Of a stretch of DNA of 52,715 nt, positions 28,985 to 37,317 are shown one piece after another. Position numbers and translations under genes: made by a program. This stretch comes from JBFMEX01 sp040752215 (GTDB lineage Bacteria; Pseudomonadota; Alphaproteobacteria; Rhizobiales; Hyphomicrobiaceae). The first letter of the stretch is position 1. Each line of letters begins with the position of its first letter. The stretch covers positions 1 through 52,715 of the forward strand of contig JBFMEX010000022.1 of the NCBI GenBank assembly GCA_040752215.1, written 5' to 3'. The notes below the pieces were generated by a model. That model had not been told where the DNA came from. It worked only from the letters and a program-made list of their open reading frames with translations, and did no database searches.

Positions 28985-29365
28985 TCAGGTCTGCGGCGCG
29001 TAGGCGATCCGCTCGACGGGCTTGACCGTCATCGCCGTCGCTCCGCGCGCGCACGCGAATGCCAGCGACTTACCGTCCGCGGTATCGAGGCGCGCCGCCG
29101 CTGCAGGCTCCACCACGACATGGAGGCGGCGGCCGACGGCAGGGATGGTGAGATCCTCGCGCATCGATTCTCCGAGCACCACCGTCAACGCACAGCGGCC
29201 CTCCCTGGCGACGAAGTAGCCAACCACATGGGTCCCGCCAACGTTTACGCTGATACCCTCGGATGGCGCCAGCAGCCGCGCCGGAATGGCGTCGCCGGAG
29301 AACGCCGGACTTGCGGCCGCCACCGCCATCACACCCGCCACAAGACCACCTATCAGCTTGCTCAT
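28985..29365 (-). CDS. Secreted hypothetical protein
   Basis: This 126-residue protein has a Sec signal (residues 1-22, ending SPAFSGD) and a beta-rich mature part with two Cys (GRCALTV and FACARG), probably a disulfide. AGGAG seven bases before ATG 29365 supports this start over an in-frame ATG 21 bases upstream. The pattern resembles small periplasmic domains that bind proteins or ligands, but no family is recognised. It shares its direction with the CbbY-like gene upstream of it, about 180 bases away. Confidence 0.7.
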   Translation of the reverse strand: MSKLIGGLVAGVMAVAAASPAFSGDAIPARLLAPSEGISVNVGGTHVVGYFVAREGRCALTVVLGESMREDLTIPAVGRRLHVVVEPAAAARLDTADGKSLAFACARGATAMTVKPVERIAYAPQT

Positions 29366-29547
29366 GATCCTGCTCCTTATGCTCATGTCATTGTTGCGCC
29401 AACACCTTTCTGGTGTTCGACTTGACGCGAACGTTAGATTGCGTCGCGCAAGACGAGAAGCGGGATTGTTGCAGCGCAGTGTTGCGCGCCATGCAGCGCG
29501 TAAACGTCGCATAAATATGATATATTGAATATTTAGTCTGCCTTAAT

Positions 29548-30288
29548 TCAATCCACGAGGTCCCTGATCGCTGCCAGGATGCGCGCTCCCTCTTGCTCGG
29601 TTCCTTTGGCCGGACCGGCGAGCACCGCGAGATCCTCGACTACCGCCAATGCGCCATCAAACCGGTCGCCGGAGGTGAAGCCGCTGAGGGTTACCAGCGT
29701 GCCGAGCCCCGCCCCCGTGGCCGAGGCGACCCCGTTGGCCGAATCCTCGAGCGCGAGACAGGCCGTCGGCGGCAGATCGAGCCGCCTCAGAGCCAGATCG
29801 AACACGTCGGGTGCCGGCTTTTTGCGGGGCACCTGATCGCCGGCCGCGATCACCTCGAATACGCCGGCCCAGCCCTTGCCGAGGGTGGCCGCGAGCAGGC
29901 TCTCGACGTTCGGCAGGCTGGTGGTGGTCGCGATCGCGAGCCGCACGCCGTCGGCGCGGGCCGCATCGAGCAGCGCCGCGACGCCGGGGCGCAGCGTGAC
30001 GGCGCCATCGTCCACCATCGCCGTGTAGATCGCGGTCTTGCGCTTGTGCAAGCCGGCGATCCAGGCGTCCGCGTCCGGCCGGGTAAGGTCGTGCGGGGCG
30101 GCTCGGGTCATGAAATGGCGGATGCGCTCCCTGCCGCCGGTCACCCTGAGCAGCTCGCGGTAGAGCGCCTGGTCCCAGATCCAGCCGAGTCCGGCCTCGG
30201 CAAACGCCTGGTTGAAGGCCTCGCGGTGCACCTCCTCGGTCTCGGAAAGCGTCCCATCGACGTCGAATATCAGCGCCTCGAGCGGCAC
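29548..30288 (-). CDS. CbbY-like HAD phosphatase
   Basis: This 246-residue haloacid-dehalogenase hydrolase has motif I IFDVDGTLSETEEVHR near the N terminus and motif II TTTSLPN. The motif III lysine is in PRKKPAPDVF, and motif IV is LEDSANGVASATGAG. The DGTLSETEE..HR form is that of CbbY, a xylulose-1,5-bisphosphate phosphatase in Calvin-cycle bacteria, and of close relatives. The GTG at 30288 has GGAG eight bases upstream and places motif I at residue 8, as in the family. An ATG at 30345 is a weaker alternative. No Calvin-cycle genes are in the window. Confidence 0.85.
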   Translation of the reverse strand: MPLEALIFDVDGTLSETEEVHREAFNQAFAEAGLGWIWDQALYRELLRVTGGRERIRHFMTRAAPHDLTRPDADAWIAGLHKRKTAIYTAMVDDGAVTLRPGVAALLDAARADGVRLAIATTTSLPNVESLLAATLGKGWAGVFEVIAAGDQVPRKKPAPDVFDLALRRLDLPPTACLALEDSANGVASATGAGLGTLVTLSGFTSGDRFDGALAVVEDLAVLAGPAKGTEQEGARILAAIRDLVD

Positions 30289-30524
30289 GCCCGTTTCTCC
30301 CGCTTCGCGTTCGGCCTCATGAGACCATCCCGCCCGCAATTCGGGCATAGGAACAATCGCCTCACCCCTTTGCCTTGCGCGTGGCGACTCTCGTTCCGAG
30401 AGCCGGCCGCCACGCGCGGCCGGCGGCAGCCTCCACACTATCCCCAGCCCCATCGGCTGTGGGACAAGCCGCCGCCCCGCCGCTATAAGGGGCGCGAACC
30501 CACGACCTGCGGATGCCTTCCCGA

Positions 30525-32762
30525 ATGAGCGAGACGCCCAAGTCCAAGATCACGCCCCAGCTGGTCGCCGAGCACGGCCTCAAGGGCGACGAGTATCAGC
30601 GCCTATTGAAGATCCTCGGCCGCGAGCCCTCGCTGACCGAGCTCGGCATCTTCTCCGTGATGTGGAGCGAGCACTGCTCCTACAAATCCTCGCGCGTGTG
30701 GCTGAGGACGCTGCCGACCACCGGCAAGCAGGTGATCCAGGGGCCGGGCGAGAACGCCGGCGTCGTCGACCTCGGCGACGGCTGGGCCTGCATCTTCAAA
30801 ATGGAGAGCCACAACCACCCGTCCTACATCGAACCGTTTCAGGGTGCGGCGACCGGCGTCGGCGGCATCATGCGCGACGTGTTCACGATGGGCGCGCGCC
30901 CCGTCGCCAACCTCAACGCCTTGCGCTTCGGCAGCCCCGACCACCCGAAAACCCGCCACCTCGTCGACGGCGTGGTGGCCGGCATCTCGCACTACGGCAA
31001 CTGCACCGGGGTGCCGACCATCGGCGGCGAGACCAATTTCGACGCCGGCTACGACAACAACATCCTGGTCAACGCGATGTGTGTCGGCCTCGCGCGGACC
31101 GACAAGATCTTCTACTCCGCCGCCAAGGGCGTCGATCTGCCGGTCGTCTACGTCGGCTCGAAGACCGGCCGCGACGGCATCCACGGCGCAACGATGGCCT
31201 CCGCCGAGTTCGACGACAGGAGCGAGGAGAAGCGCCCGACCGTGCAGGTCGGCGACCCGTTCACCGAGAAGCTGCTGATCGAGGCGTGCCTCGAGCTGAT
31301 GGCCACCGACGCCATCATCGCCATCCAGGACATGGGCGCCGCCGGACTGACCTCCTCGACCTCGGAGATGGCCGACAAGGGCGGTGTCGGCATCGAGCTC
31401 GACCTCGACCGGGTGCCCCAGCGCGAGACCAACATGACGGCCTACGAGATGATGCTCTCGGAAAGCCAGGAGCGCATGCTGATGATCCTGAAGCCCGGCC
31501 GCGAGGCCGAGGCGGAGGCCGTGTTCGTCAAGTGGGGTCTCGACTTCGCGGTGATCGGCAGGACGACCGACACCGGCCGCATGGTCGTCAAGCACAAGGG
31601 ACACGTCGAGGCCGACCTGCCGGTGCCGGTGCTCGCCAACTCGGCGCCGATCTACGAGCGCCCATGGTTCCTGAAGCCGCCGCCGACGCCGATCCTGCCC
31701 GAGTGGGTGCCGGCACCGAACACGCTGCTCGGCGCGCTGAAGACGATGATGGCCCACCCGCAGCTCTGCTCGCGGCGCTGGATCTGGCAGCAATACGACC
31801 ACATGGTGATGGGCGACACGGTCATCCGTCCCGGCGGCGACGCCGCAGTGGTGCGCGTGCACGGCACCAAGAAGGGCATCGCCGCGACCTGCGACGTGAC
31901 CCCGCGCTACGTCGCGGCCGATCCGGAGATGGGCACCAGGCAGGCGGTGGTCGAGACCTGGCGCAACCTGATCGCGGTCGGCGCCGACCCGCTCGCCATC
32001 ACCGACAACATGAACTTCGCCAACCCCGAGCGCCCGGAGATCATGGGCCAGTTCGTCGGTTCGGTGCGCGGCATGGCGGACGCCTGCCGGGCGCTCGACT
32101 ATCCGGTCGTCTCCGGCAACGTCTCACTCTACAACGAGACCAACGGTGCCGGAATCCCGCCGACGCCGGCGATCGGCGGCGTCGGCCTCGTCCCCGACAC
32201 GGCATTCATGGCCGACATCCGCCTGAAACGCGACGGCGACCTCTTGATCGCCATCGGCCGCGAGCAGGGCTGGCTCGGCCAGTCGCTCTACCAGCAGATT
32301 CTCGGCGGCAAGCTCGAGGGCGCGCCGCCGCCGGTCGATCTCGCCGACGAGATCAAGGCCGGGCGACTGGTGCGCGCGCTGATCCGCGAGCAGCTCGTTT
32401 CCGCGGTTCACGACGTCGCCGACGGCGGCCTGCTGGTCGCGATCGCGGAGATGGCGCTGGCGGGCGGCGACAACGGCGCCGGCCTGGGCGTCGAGCTGTT
32501 CCCCTACGAGGGCAAGCTGCCGGCGCATGCGGTCTGGTTCGGCGAGGACCAGGGCCGCTACGTGCTCTCGGTCGAGCCGGGTCGCGCCGAGCAGATCATC
32601 GAGCGCGCGCGCCTGCTCGCCCTGCCGGCGCGCATCGTCGGGCGCGTCGGCGGCGACCGGATCGCCTTGAAGGGCGAGGCGTGGCTGCCGCTCGCCGAGC
32701 TCAGGGCCGCACACGAGAGCTGGCTGCCCGGCTACATGGCGGCCGAGCTGGCACATGCTTGA
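30525..32762 (+). CDS. purL: FGAM synthase large subunit PurL
   Basis: This 745-residue small-type PurL is the ATP-dependent synthetase of the PurSQL complex. Blocks include the start KSKITPQLVAEHGL, GIFSVMWSEHCSYKSSR, MESHNHPSYIEPFQGAATGVGG, DMGAAGLTSS and the second-half VSGNVSLYNET plus AVHDVADGGLLVA. The ATG at 30525 is preferred over 30513 because family members begin MSE or MT just before this block. It is complete. It is separated from purQ by a leftward pair of genes. Confidence 0.96.
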   Translation: MSETPKSKITPQLVAEHGLKGDEYQRLLKILGREPSLTELGIFSVMWSEHCSYKSSRVWLRTLPTTGKQVIQGPGENAGVVDLGDGWACIFKMESHNHPSYIEPFQGAATGVGGIMRDVFTMGARPVANLNALRFGSPDHPKTRHLVDGVVAGISHYGNCTGVPTIGGETNFDAGYDNNILVNAMCVGLARTDKIFYSAAKGVDLPVVYVGSKTGRDGIHGATMASAEFDDRSEEKRPTVQVGDPFTEKLLIEACLELMATDAIIAIQDMGAAGLTSSTSEMADKGGVGIELDLDRVPQRETNMTAYEMMLSESQERMLMILKPGREAEAEAVFVKWGLDFAVIGRTTDTGRMVVKHKGHVEADLPVPVLANSAPIYERPWFLKPPPTPILPEWVPAPNTLLGALKTMMAHPQLCSRRWIWQQYDHMVMGDTVIRPGGDAAVVRVHGTKKGIAATCDVTPRYVAADPEMGTRQAVVETWRNLIAVGADPLAITDNMNFANPERPEIMGQFVGSVRGMADACRALDYPVVSGNVSLYNETNGAGIPPTPAIGGVGLVPDTAFMADIRLKRDGDLLIAIGREQGWLGQSLYQQILGGKLEGAPPPVDLADEIKAGRLVRALIREQLVSAVHDVADGGLLVAIAEMALAGGDNGAGLGVELFPYEGKLPAHAVWFGEDQGRYVLSVEPGRAEQIIERARLLALPARIVGRVGGDRIALKGEAWLPLAELRAAHESWLPGYMAAELAHA

Positions 32763-32801
32763 CGGGCGACACGTTCGCAACGAGGCCTGCGCCCGGCGGC
32801 A

Positions 32802-32927
32802 TCAGGTCTTCTTCTTCTGGCCGTTGCGCTCTTTCTTGGCAATCTTGGCGGTGCGCTTGGCGGCGTTCTCGACCTTGCGCTGGCGGGCCTGGATCTTTTT
32901 GCGGCGGCTGTCGGACATCGTCGGCAT
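32802..32927 (-). CDS. 41-residue lysine/arginine-rich protein
   Basis: This is a very short, strongly basic protein: MPTMSDSRRKKIQARQRK, then a helical stretch with alternating Ala and Lys, ending GQKKKT. About 19 of 41 residues are Lys or Arg, suggesting nucleic-acid or ribosome contact. An excellent ribosome site (GGAGGAA, six bases before ATG 32927) supports expression. It is convergent with purL, whose stop lies 39 bases away. I have seen similar short basic proteins annotated in Rhizobiales but know no function. Confidence 0.7.
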   Translation of the reverse strand: MPTMSDSRRKKIQARQRKVENAAKRTAKIAKKERNGQKKKT

Positions 32928-33082
32928 GGGCGTTCCTCCGGTTTGCCGGGCGTTCTAATCCACATCGCCAAGCCGGGGAAGTGCCTCCTCGACACCGCCC
33001 GCTCGACGCCCGGCCCTGCCGCAGCTTGGCGTTGCCGTCCCGATCGGCTACAGAGGCTGCCCGACATCCATTGGAGCCCGCC

Positions 33083-33541
33083 ATGCCCGCCGGTCGCCGC
33101 ATCGCCGCCACGCTCGCGCTCGGCCTCGCATTTCTGGACTGCCAATGGGACGTGCTGGTCGCCCCCCTCGCCGCTCAAACCACGGACAAGACCATGACCA
33201 CAGCCTCAGGCCTCAAAATCGAGGACACCAAGGTCGGGAGCGGCGAAAGCCCGAGGACCGGCCAGACGTGCGTGATGCACTACACCGGCTGGCTCTATGA
33301 CAACGGCGCCAAGGGCAAGAAGTTCGACAGCTCCGTCGATCGCGGTCAGCCGTTCCGGTTCAAGATCGGCGTCGGCCAGGTGATCAAGGGCTGGGACGAG
33401 GGCGTGGCCTCGATGAAGGTCGGCGGCAAGCGAACACTCGTCATCCCGGCCGCACTCGGCTACGGGGCCCGCGGCGCCGGCGGCGTCATCCCGCCCAATG
33501 CGACGCTGCTGTTCGAGGTCGAACTGCTCGGCGTGGAGTGA
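33083..33541 (+). CDS. FKBP-type peptidyl-prolyl isomerase, exported
   Basis: This 152-residue protein has an N-terminal signal (about residues 1-30; a Cys at 20, in LDCQW, is not in a clear lipobox) and one FKBP domain. Hallmarks are VMHYTGWLYDNG, KFDSSVDRGQPF, IGVGQVIKGWDEG and IPAALGYGARGAGGVIPPNATL, including the usual aromatic pocket residues. It speeds proline isomerisation during folding, probably in the periplasm. It is followed by BolA and glutaredoxin genes in the same direction. Confidence 0.9.
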   Translation: MPAGRRIAATLALGLAFLDCQWDVLVAPLAAQTTDKTMTTASGLKIEDTKVGSGESPRTGQTCVMHYTGWLYDNGAKGKKFDSSVDRGQPFRFKIGVGQVIKGWDEGVASMKVGGKRTLVIPAALGYGARGAGGVIPPNATLLFEVELLGVE

Positions 33542-33647
33542 TGCCCGCGTGCCCAGCCTGCCGCAGGCAGGGGGCGGCAGGGTACCCGCTTGAACACGAC
33601 CCTCGGCGGTCGCATATCCCGCGGGTTGCAAGCTCAGGAGACCGCCC

Positions 33648-33884
33648 ATGCCTATGCCCGGCCACGAGATCGAGCGCCTGATCAAGGCCGCACTGCCCGA
33701 TGCCGAGGTCGAGCTCAAGGATCTGGCCGGCGACGACGACCACTGGGAAGCTCGCGTAGTCAGCGCGGCGTTCAAGGGCAAGAGCCGGGTGCAGCAGCAC
33801 CAAATGGTCTATGCCGCGCTCGGTGGACGCATGGGCGACGTGCTGCACGCCTTGAAGCTCTCGACGTCGGCCCCTGCGGATTGA
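33648..33884 (+). CDS. BolA-family protein
   Basis: This 78-residue BolA/IbaG-type protein shows HEIERLIKAALPDAEVEL, then DDDHWEARVVSAAFKGKSRVQQHQMVYAALG. The His in QQHQMVY is the cluster-ligand position in BolA-glutaredoxin complexes. It directly precedes a monothiol CGFS glutaredoxin, its known partner in iron-sulfur and iron regulation. AGGAG precedes the start. Confidence 0.93.
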   Translation: MPMPGHEIERLIKAALPDAEVELKDLAGDDDHWEARVVSAAFKGKSRVQQHQMVYAALGGRMGDVLHALKLSTSAPAD

Positions 33885-33967
33885 CTCTTGCGGACGCTTG
33901 CCCACATCCTCGAAGTGTCATTCAGCCCGGCGGCTTTGACCCGCCCGCGTGCAAGGAAGGAAGCGCT

Positions 33968-34318
33968 ATGAACCAGCAGGCGACCCACGACTGGATCCGC
34001 AACACGATCGCGAGCAACGACGTGGTGCTGTTCATGAAAGGAAACAAGAATTTCCCGCAGTGCGGCTTCTCCGGCCAGGTGGCCCAGATCCTCGGCTACC
34101 TCGGCGTCGACTACAAGGACGTCAACGTGCTCGAGGACGCCGGCCTGCGCGAGGGCATCAAGAGCTTCACCAACTGGCCGACCATTCCCCAGCTCTACGT
34201 CAAAGGCGAGTTCGTCGGCGGCTGCGACATCGTGCGTGAGATGTTCCAGGCCGGCGAGTTGCAGAGCCTGATGCAGAGCAAAGGCGTCGCGTTCGACAAG
34301 TCGACGATGACCGCCTGA
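33968..34318 (+). CDS. grxD: Monothiol glutaredoxin (Grx4/GrxD type)
   Basis: This 116-residue glutaredoxin has the monothiol active site PQCGFS (about residues 31-36) and VVLFMKGNKNF before it. WPTIPQLYV and GGCDIV are the glutathione-binding blocks. It holds or transfers a 2Fe-2S cluster, often as a heterodimer with BolA, encoded 83 bases upstream. GGAAGGAAG precedes the ATG. A hairpin with TTAATT follows the stop. Confidence 0.95.
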   Translation: MNQQATHDWIRNTIASNDVVLFMKGNKNFPQCGFSGQVAQILGYLGVDYKDVNVLEDAGLREGIKSFTNWPTIPQLYVKGEFVGGCDIVREMFQAGELQSLMQSKGVAFDKSTMTA

Positions 34319-34346
34319 GGGGGTGCGCAGCGGCGCACGCTTTCCA

Positions 34347-34378
34347 GGGCCGGCGGCCAATGGCTACCGGCCCTTAAT
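34347..34378 (+). terminator. Probable terminator after the glutaredoxin gene
   Basis: GGGCCGG (34347-34353) pairs with CCGGCCC (34367-34373), followed by TTAATT. The loop region can form a smaller inner stem. Confidence 0.6.
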
Positions 34379-34460
34379 TCTGCCCCGAGCGCCGCCTTGA
34401 ATTAGGGGGCGTGCCCATGCGAGCACTCGCCTGGGGCGTCGGGGAGAGAAGAAGCGCACC

Positions 34461-35510
34461 ATGCGGCTCGGCGGCCGGCGATTCCTGTTGAGCCTAGCGA
34501 TCCTCGGCGCGAGCGTGTGCCTCGCGCTCGGCATCAGCCTGCCGATCATCAAGCTGACGCGCTATGTGTTCTGGTCGACCGAGCATTCGCTGCTGTCGAC
34601 GGTCGGCGTGCTGCTCAAGGACCAGCAGTACTTCCTCGGCCTCACGATCCTCCTGTTCTCGATCGTGTTCCCGGTCGTGAAGCTCTTGTACCTGCTGCTC
34701 GTCTCGACGCTGCCGGTGAGCGAGATCCACCGCCAGTCGCGGCGCCTCAAAGCGCTCGAGTGGCTCGGCAAGTGGTCGATGCACGACGTACTGGTGCTGG
34801 CGCTGACGATCTTCTTCATCAAGAGCCAGGGCGTCTACGACGCGGCGAGCCTCAACGGGGTCTACTTCTTCACCGCCGCCGTGGTGCTGATGATCCTCTC
34901 GTACGCGTGGCTCAGATCCGACGCGCTCGATCACGCCCCCCCGGCGCGCGAGGTCGCCGTCGCCGAGCCCGGACGGCTCGCGACCTTCCGCAACTTCGTG
35001 CTGTCGTTCTTCATCATCCTCGCGACCGTGTTCTTCGCGCTCGGCATCATCCTGCCGGCGATCCGCTTCACCACCGTGTACGTGTGGACCAACGAGCACT
35101 CGATCGCGACCATCATCTACGCGCTGTACAAGAACGAGGAGATCTTCCTCACCGTGGTGCTGTTCGCGTTCTCGGTGTTCTTTCCGTTCCTGAAGCTGTT
35201 CTACCTGCTGACGCTGGTCACCTCGCCGGACCTGTCGCCGGAGTTCCGCGCCCGCTCGATCTCGACCATGGAGTGGCTGGGGCGCTACTCGATGACCGAC
35301 GTCATGGTTCTTGCGCTGATGATCTTCTACATCAACTCGTCCGGCTACACCGAGGCGCGCGTGCTGCCCGGCATCTACTTCTTCGCCGCCTCGACGCTGA
35401 TCACCATGCTCGCCTACGGCTGGGTCAACACCATGCCGTTGCGCCGGCGCCGCGTGCCGGCTGGCGGCAACGTCGTCGCCTTCGACGACACCGCCCGGAC
35501 GAGGCCGTGA
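34461..35510 (+). CDS. PqiA-like paraquat-inducible membrane protein (duplicated domain)
   Basis: This 349-residue inner-membrane protein has about eight helices in two homologous halves. The first half (about 8-155) carries LGISLPIIKLTRY, FSIVFPVVKLLYLL and LEWLGKWSMHDVLVLAL. The second (about 175-330) repeats LGIILPAIRFT, FSVFFPFLKLFYLL and MEWLGRYSMTDVMVLAL. This is the PqiA domain pattern, but without the cytoplasmic zinc-ribbon cysteines of E. coli PqiA. PqiA works with MCE-domain PqiB in lipid transport across the envelope; no MCE gene is present here. It stands alone, 143 bases after grxD and convergent with rpsD. Confidence 0.85.
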   Translation: MRLGGRRFLLSLAILGASVCLALGISLPIIKLTRYVFWSTEHSLLSTVGVLLKDQQYFLGLTILLFSIVFPVVKLLYLLLVSTLPVSEIHRQSRRLKALEWLGKWSMHDVLVLALTIFFIKSQGVYDAASLNGVYFFTAAVVLMILSYAWLRSDALDHAPPAREVAVAEPGRLATFRNFVLSFFIILATVFFALGIILPAIRFTTVYVWTNEHSIATIIYALYKNEEIFLTVVLFAFSVFFPFLKLFYLLTLVTSPDLSPEFRARSISTMEWLGRYSMTDVMVLALMIFYINSSGYTEARVLPGIYFFAASTLITMLAYGWVNTMPLRRRRVPAGGNVVAFDDTARTRP

Positions 35511-35542
35511 CCGGGCGCGGGCTCGTCTGCGGTCGACCAGCG

Positions 35543-35569
35543 AAAAGGCCGCCCCGCGAGACGGCCCTT
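35543..35569 (-). terminator. Terminator of rpsD
   Basis: On the minus strand AAGGGCCG and CGGCCTTTTC form a stem around a CG-rich loop, ending in four T. It lies about 30 bases past the rpsD stop. Confidence 0.65.
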
Positions 35570-35600
35570 CCAGTTTCGTCGCGGGTGCGAGCCGGGCTCG

Positions 35601-36218
35601 TCAGCGCGAGTAGAATTCGACCACCAGGTTCGGCTCCATCTGCACCGGATAGGGCACGTCCGACAGCGCCGGCACGCGCACCAGCTTGGCGGTGAACTTG
35701 TTGTGGTCGGCGTCGACGTAGTCCGGCACGTCACGCTCGGCGCTCTTGATCGCTTCCAGCACCAGCGGCAGCTGGCGCGCCTTCTCGCGCACCTCGATCA
35801 CGTCGCCGACACGGCAGCGATAGCTCGGGATGGTGACACGGCGGCCGTTGACGGTGACGTGACCGTGGCTGACGAACTGGCGGGCAGAAAACACGGTCGG
35901 CACGAACTTGGCGCGATAGACGACCGCGTCCAGGCGGCGCTCCAGAAGGCCGATGATGTGCTCGGAGGTCGAGCCCTTGAGGCGAGCCGCCTCCTTGTAG
36001 ACGCGCAGGAACTGGCGCTCGGTGATGCTGCCGTAATAACCCTTCAGCTTCTGCTTGGCCTTGAGCTGCTGGCCGAAGTCGGACAGCTTGGCGCCGCGGC
36101 GCTCGCCGTGCTGGCCGGGCCGGGATTCGCGCTTGTTGAGCGGGCTCTTGGGGCGGCCCCAGATGTTCTCGCCGAGTCGGCGATCGATCTTGTGCTTGGC
36201 GCGGACGCGCTTGGTCAT
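35601..36218 (-). CDS. rpsD: 30S ribosomal protein S4
   Basis: This 205-residue S4 is a primary 16S rRNA-binding protein of the small subunit and a fidelity factor. The start MTKRVRAKHKIDRRLGENIWG and RPGQHGERR are typical of alphaproteobacteria. The S4 RNA-binding domain ERRLDAVVYRAKFVPTVFSARQFVSHGHVTVNG and the ending VVEFYSR are intact. The ATG at 36218 is fixed by homology and by CTGGAG upstream. It is monocistronic here, with terminators on both sides. Confidence 0.97.
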   Translation of the reverse strand: MTKRVRAKHKIDRRLGENIWGRPKSPLNKRESRPGQHGERRGAKLSDFGQQLKAKQKLKGYYGSITERQFLRVYKEAARLKGSTSEHIIGLLERRLDAVVYRAKFVPTVFSARQFVSHGHVTVNGRRVTIPSYRCRVGDVIEVREKARQLPLVLEAIKSAERDVPDYVDADHNKFTAKLVRVPALSDVPYPVQMEPNLVVEFYSR

Positions 36219-36337
36219 GGTCTGGCACTCCAGGTTGAGGCTCCCGGCGGGAGCGGTGGAGCGCCCCCTCCTCTGCCCGCCGCGTCGAGGCGGCCGGCCG
36301 ACAGGCGGACGCTCAAAGGCGCCGCCGCGGGTGCGCA

Positions 36338-36366
36338 ATAAAACGCGGGCCCCATTAGGGCCCGCG
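36338..36366 (-). terminator. Strong terminator of the leftward hypothetical gene
   Basis: A 9-bp perfect stem CGCGGGCCC/GGGCCCGCG (36344-36352 with 36358-36366) has a five-base loop. On the minus strand it is followed by TTTTATT. It ends the transcript of the gene at 36411 and insulates rpsD. Confidence 0.85.
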
Positions 36367-36410
36367 CAGCAGGTGTCTGATAGCCGACGGGGGAACGCCC
36401 GTCAACCGGG

Positions 36411-37049
36411 CTATTTCTTGTCCGTGGTGGGCTTGGCAATCGTCGTCGAGCCGGTCGCGGCCGGCACCGCAGGCGACCCACCGGCCGCGGCGGTCGACAG
36501 CTCCGGGGAGGCCTTCACATAGGCGACGATCTCCTCCTTGAGCTTGGCACGCTCGTCGTCCGTGCACGGCTTGATCGCCTTGGAGGGAACCTCCTCCTGC
36601 TTGACGATCTTGTCCCCGTCCTTCTCTACCAGCTTGAAGGTGCCGGTCATCAGCTGCACGACGGTCAGGTGCAGGGTCATGATGTAGATGCCCTGCTGCT
36701 TGGTCCACTTGCGCTTGGCATGCTCGCGCGCTTGCATGGCGCGGTAGTTGTCCGCCTGCTCCTGCTGCAGGCCGCACAGCTGCGCGCGGTAGCTGCGGCG
36801 GGCGATATAGATGATCTCGCGCGCGTCCTCGATCGGGATCATGATCTGATCCTTCTGCTTCTTGTCGATGACCACCCGCTCGCCGTCCGGCTTGGTGAAG
36901 GCCGGCAACAGCTGCTCGAAGGCGCGGTTCATGTACCACTGGACCGAGCGGTCGCTCAGCTGCTGCTGGGCCAGAGACGGCGCCGCCGCCAGCCCCACCG
37001 CGAGCGCAAGGCCAGCCCCCGCCACCCACCTCGTCCCCGCACTTTTCAT
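36411..37049 (-). CDS. Exported hypothetical protein
   Basis: This 212-residue protein has a Sec signal (residues 1-25, ending PSLAQQQ). The mature part is mainly helical and charged, with two Cys (QLCGLQQEQ and KPCTDDE), and ends in a low-complexity Ala/Thr/Lys tail. The family resembles small periplasmic proteins of Hyphomicrobiales with no known function. The start at 37049 is set by the signal peptide and AGAAGCGGAA upstream. It has its own strong terminator. Confidence 0.7.
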   Translation of the reverse strand: MKSAGTRWVAGAGLALAVGLAAAPSLAQQQLSDRSVQWYMNRAFEQLLPAFTKPDGERVVIDKKQKDQIMIPIEDAREIIYIARRSYRAQLCGLQQEQADNYRAMQAREHAKRKWTKQQGIYIMTLHLTVVQLMTGTFKLVEKDGDKIVKQEEVPSKAIKPCTDDERAKLKEEIVAYVKASPELSTAAAGGSPAVPAATGSTTIAKPTTDKK

Positions 37050-37317
37050 GTTCCGCTTCTCCCGTCTCGGCGAACTCGATTGCGCCTGCTTCTCGGCCGC
37101 CCCTGCCCTCTGGCCGCCTGCGGCATGCGCGATTGGACCGTGGCAGGTCGACTGGTGAGGATCTCCACCATGTCTCTGATCCTGCCGAGGAAACGTCATT
37201 GCCTGTGTTGGTCTCGGGCAACCCGGCAACCCCAGCGCGCCATTGCCGCCAGAGTTGCCCTCGCACACCTCTCCTCGCCGCATCGCTCGGCCCAAAACTT
37301 GGCCAGATCATGGCGGG

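Noticed and set aside
29513..29534. AT-rich AAATAT...ATATTT segment considered as an origin or terminator
   Set aside because: Only a 6-base imperfect symmetry in a short AT patch between two leftward genes; not enough for either call.
30662..33541. 959-codon rightward frame over purL, running into the FKBP gene
   Set aside because: The first part is a shadow of purL; only the last 152 codons (from 33083) form a real gene with its own start.
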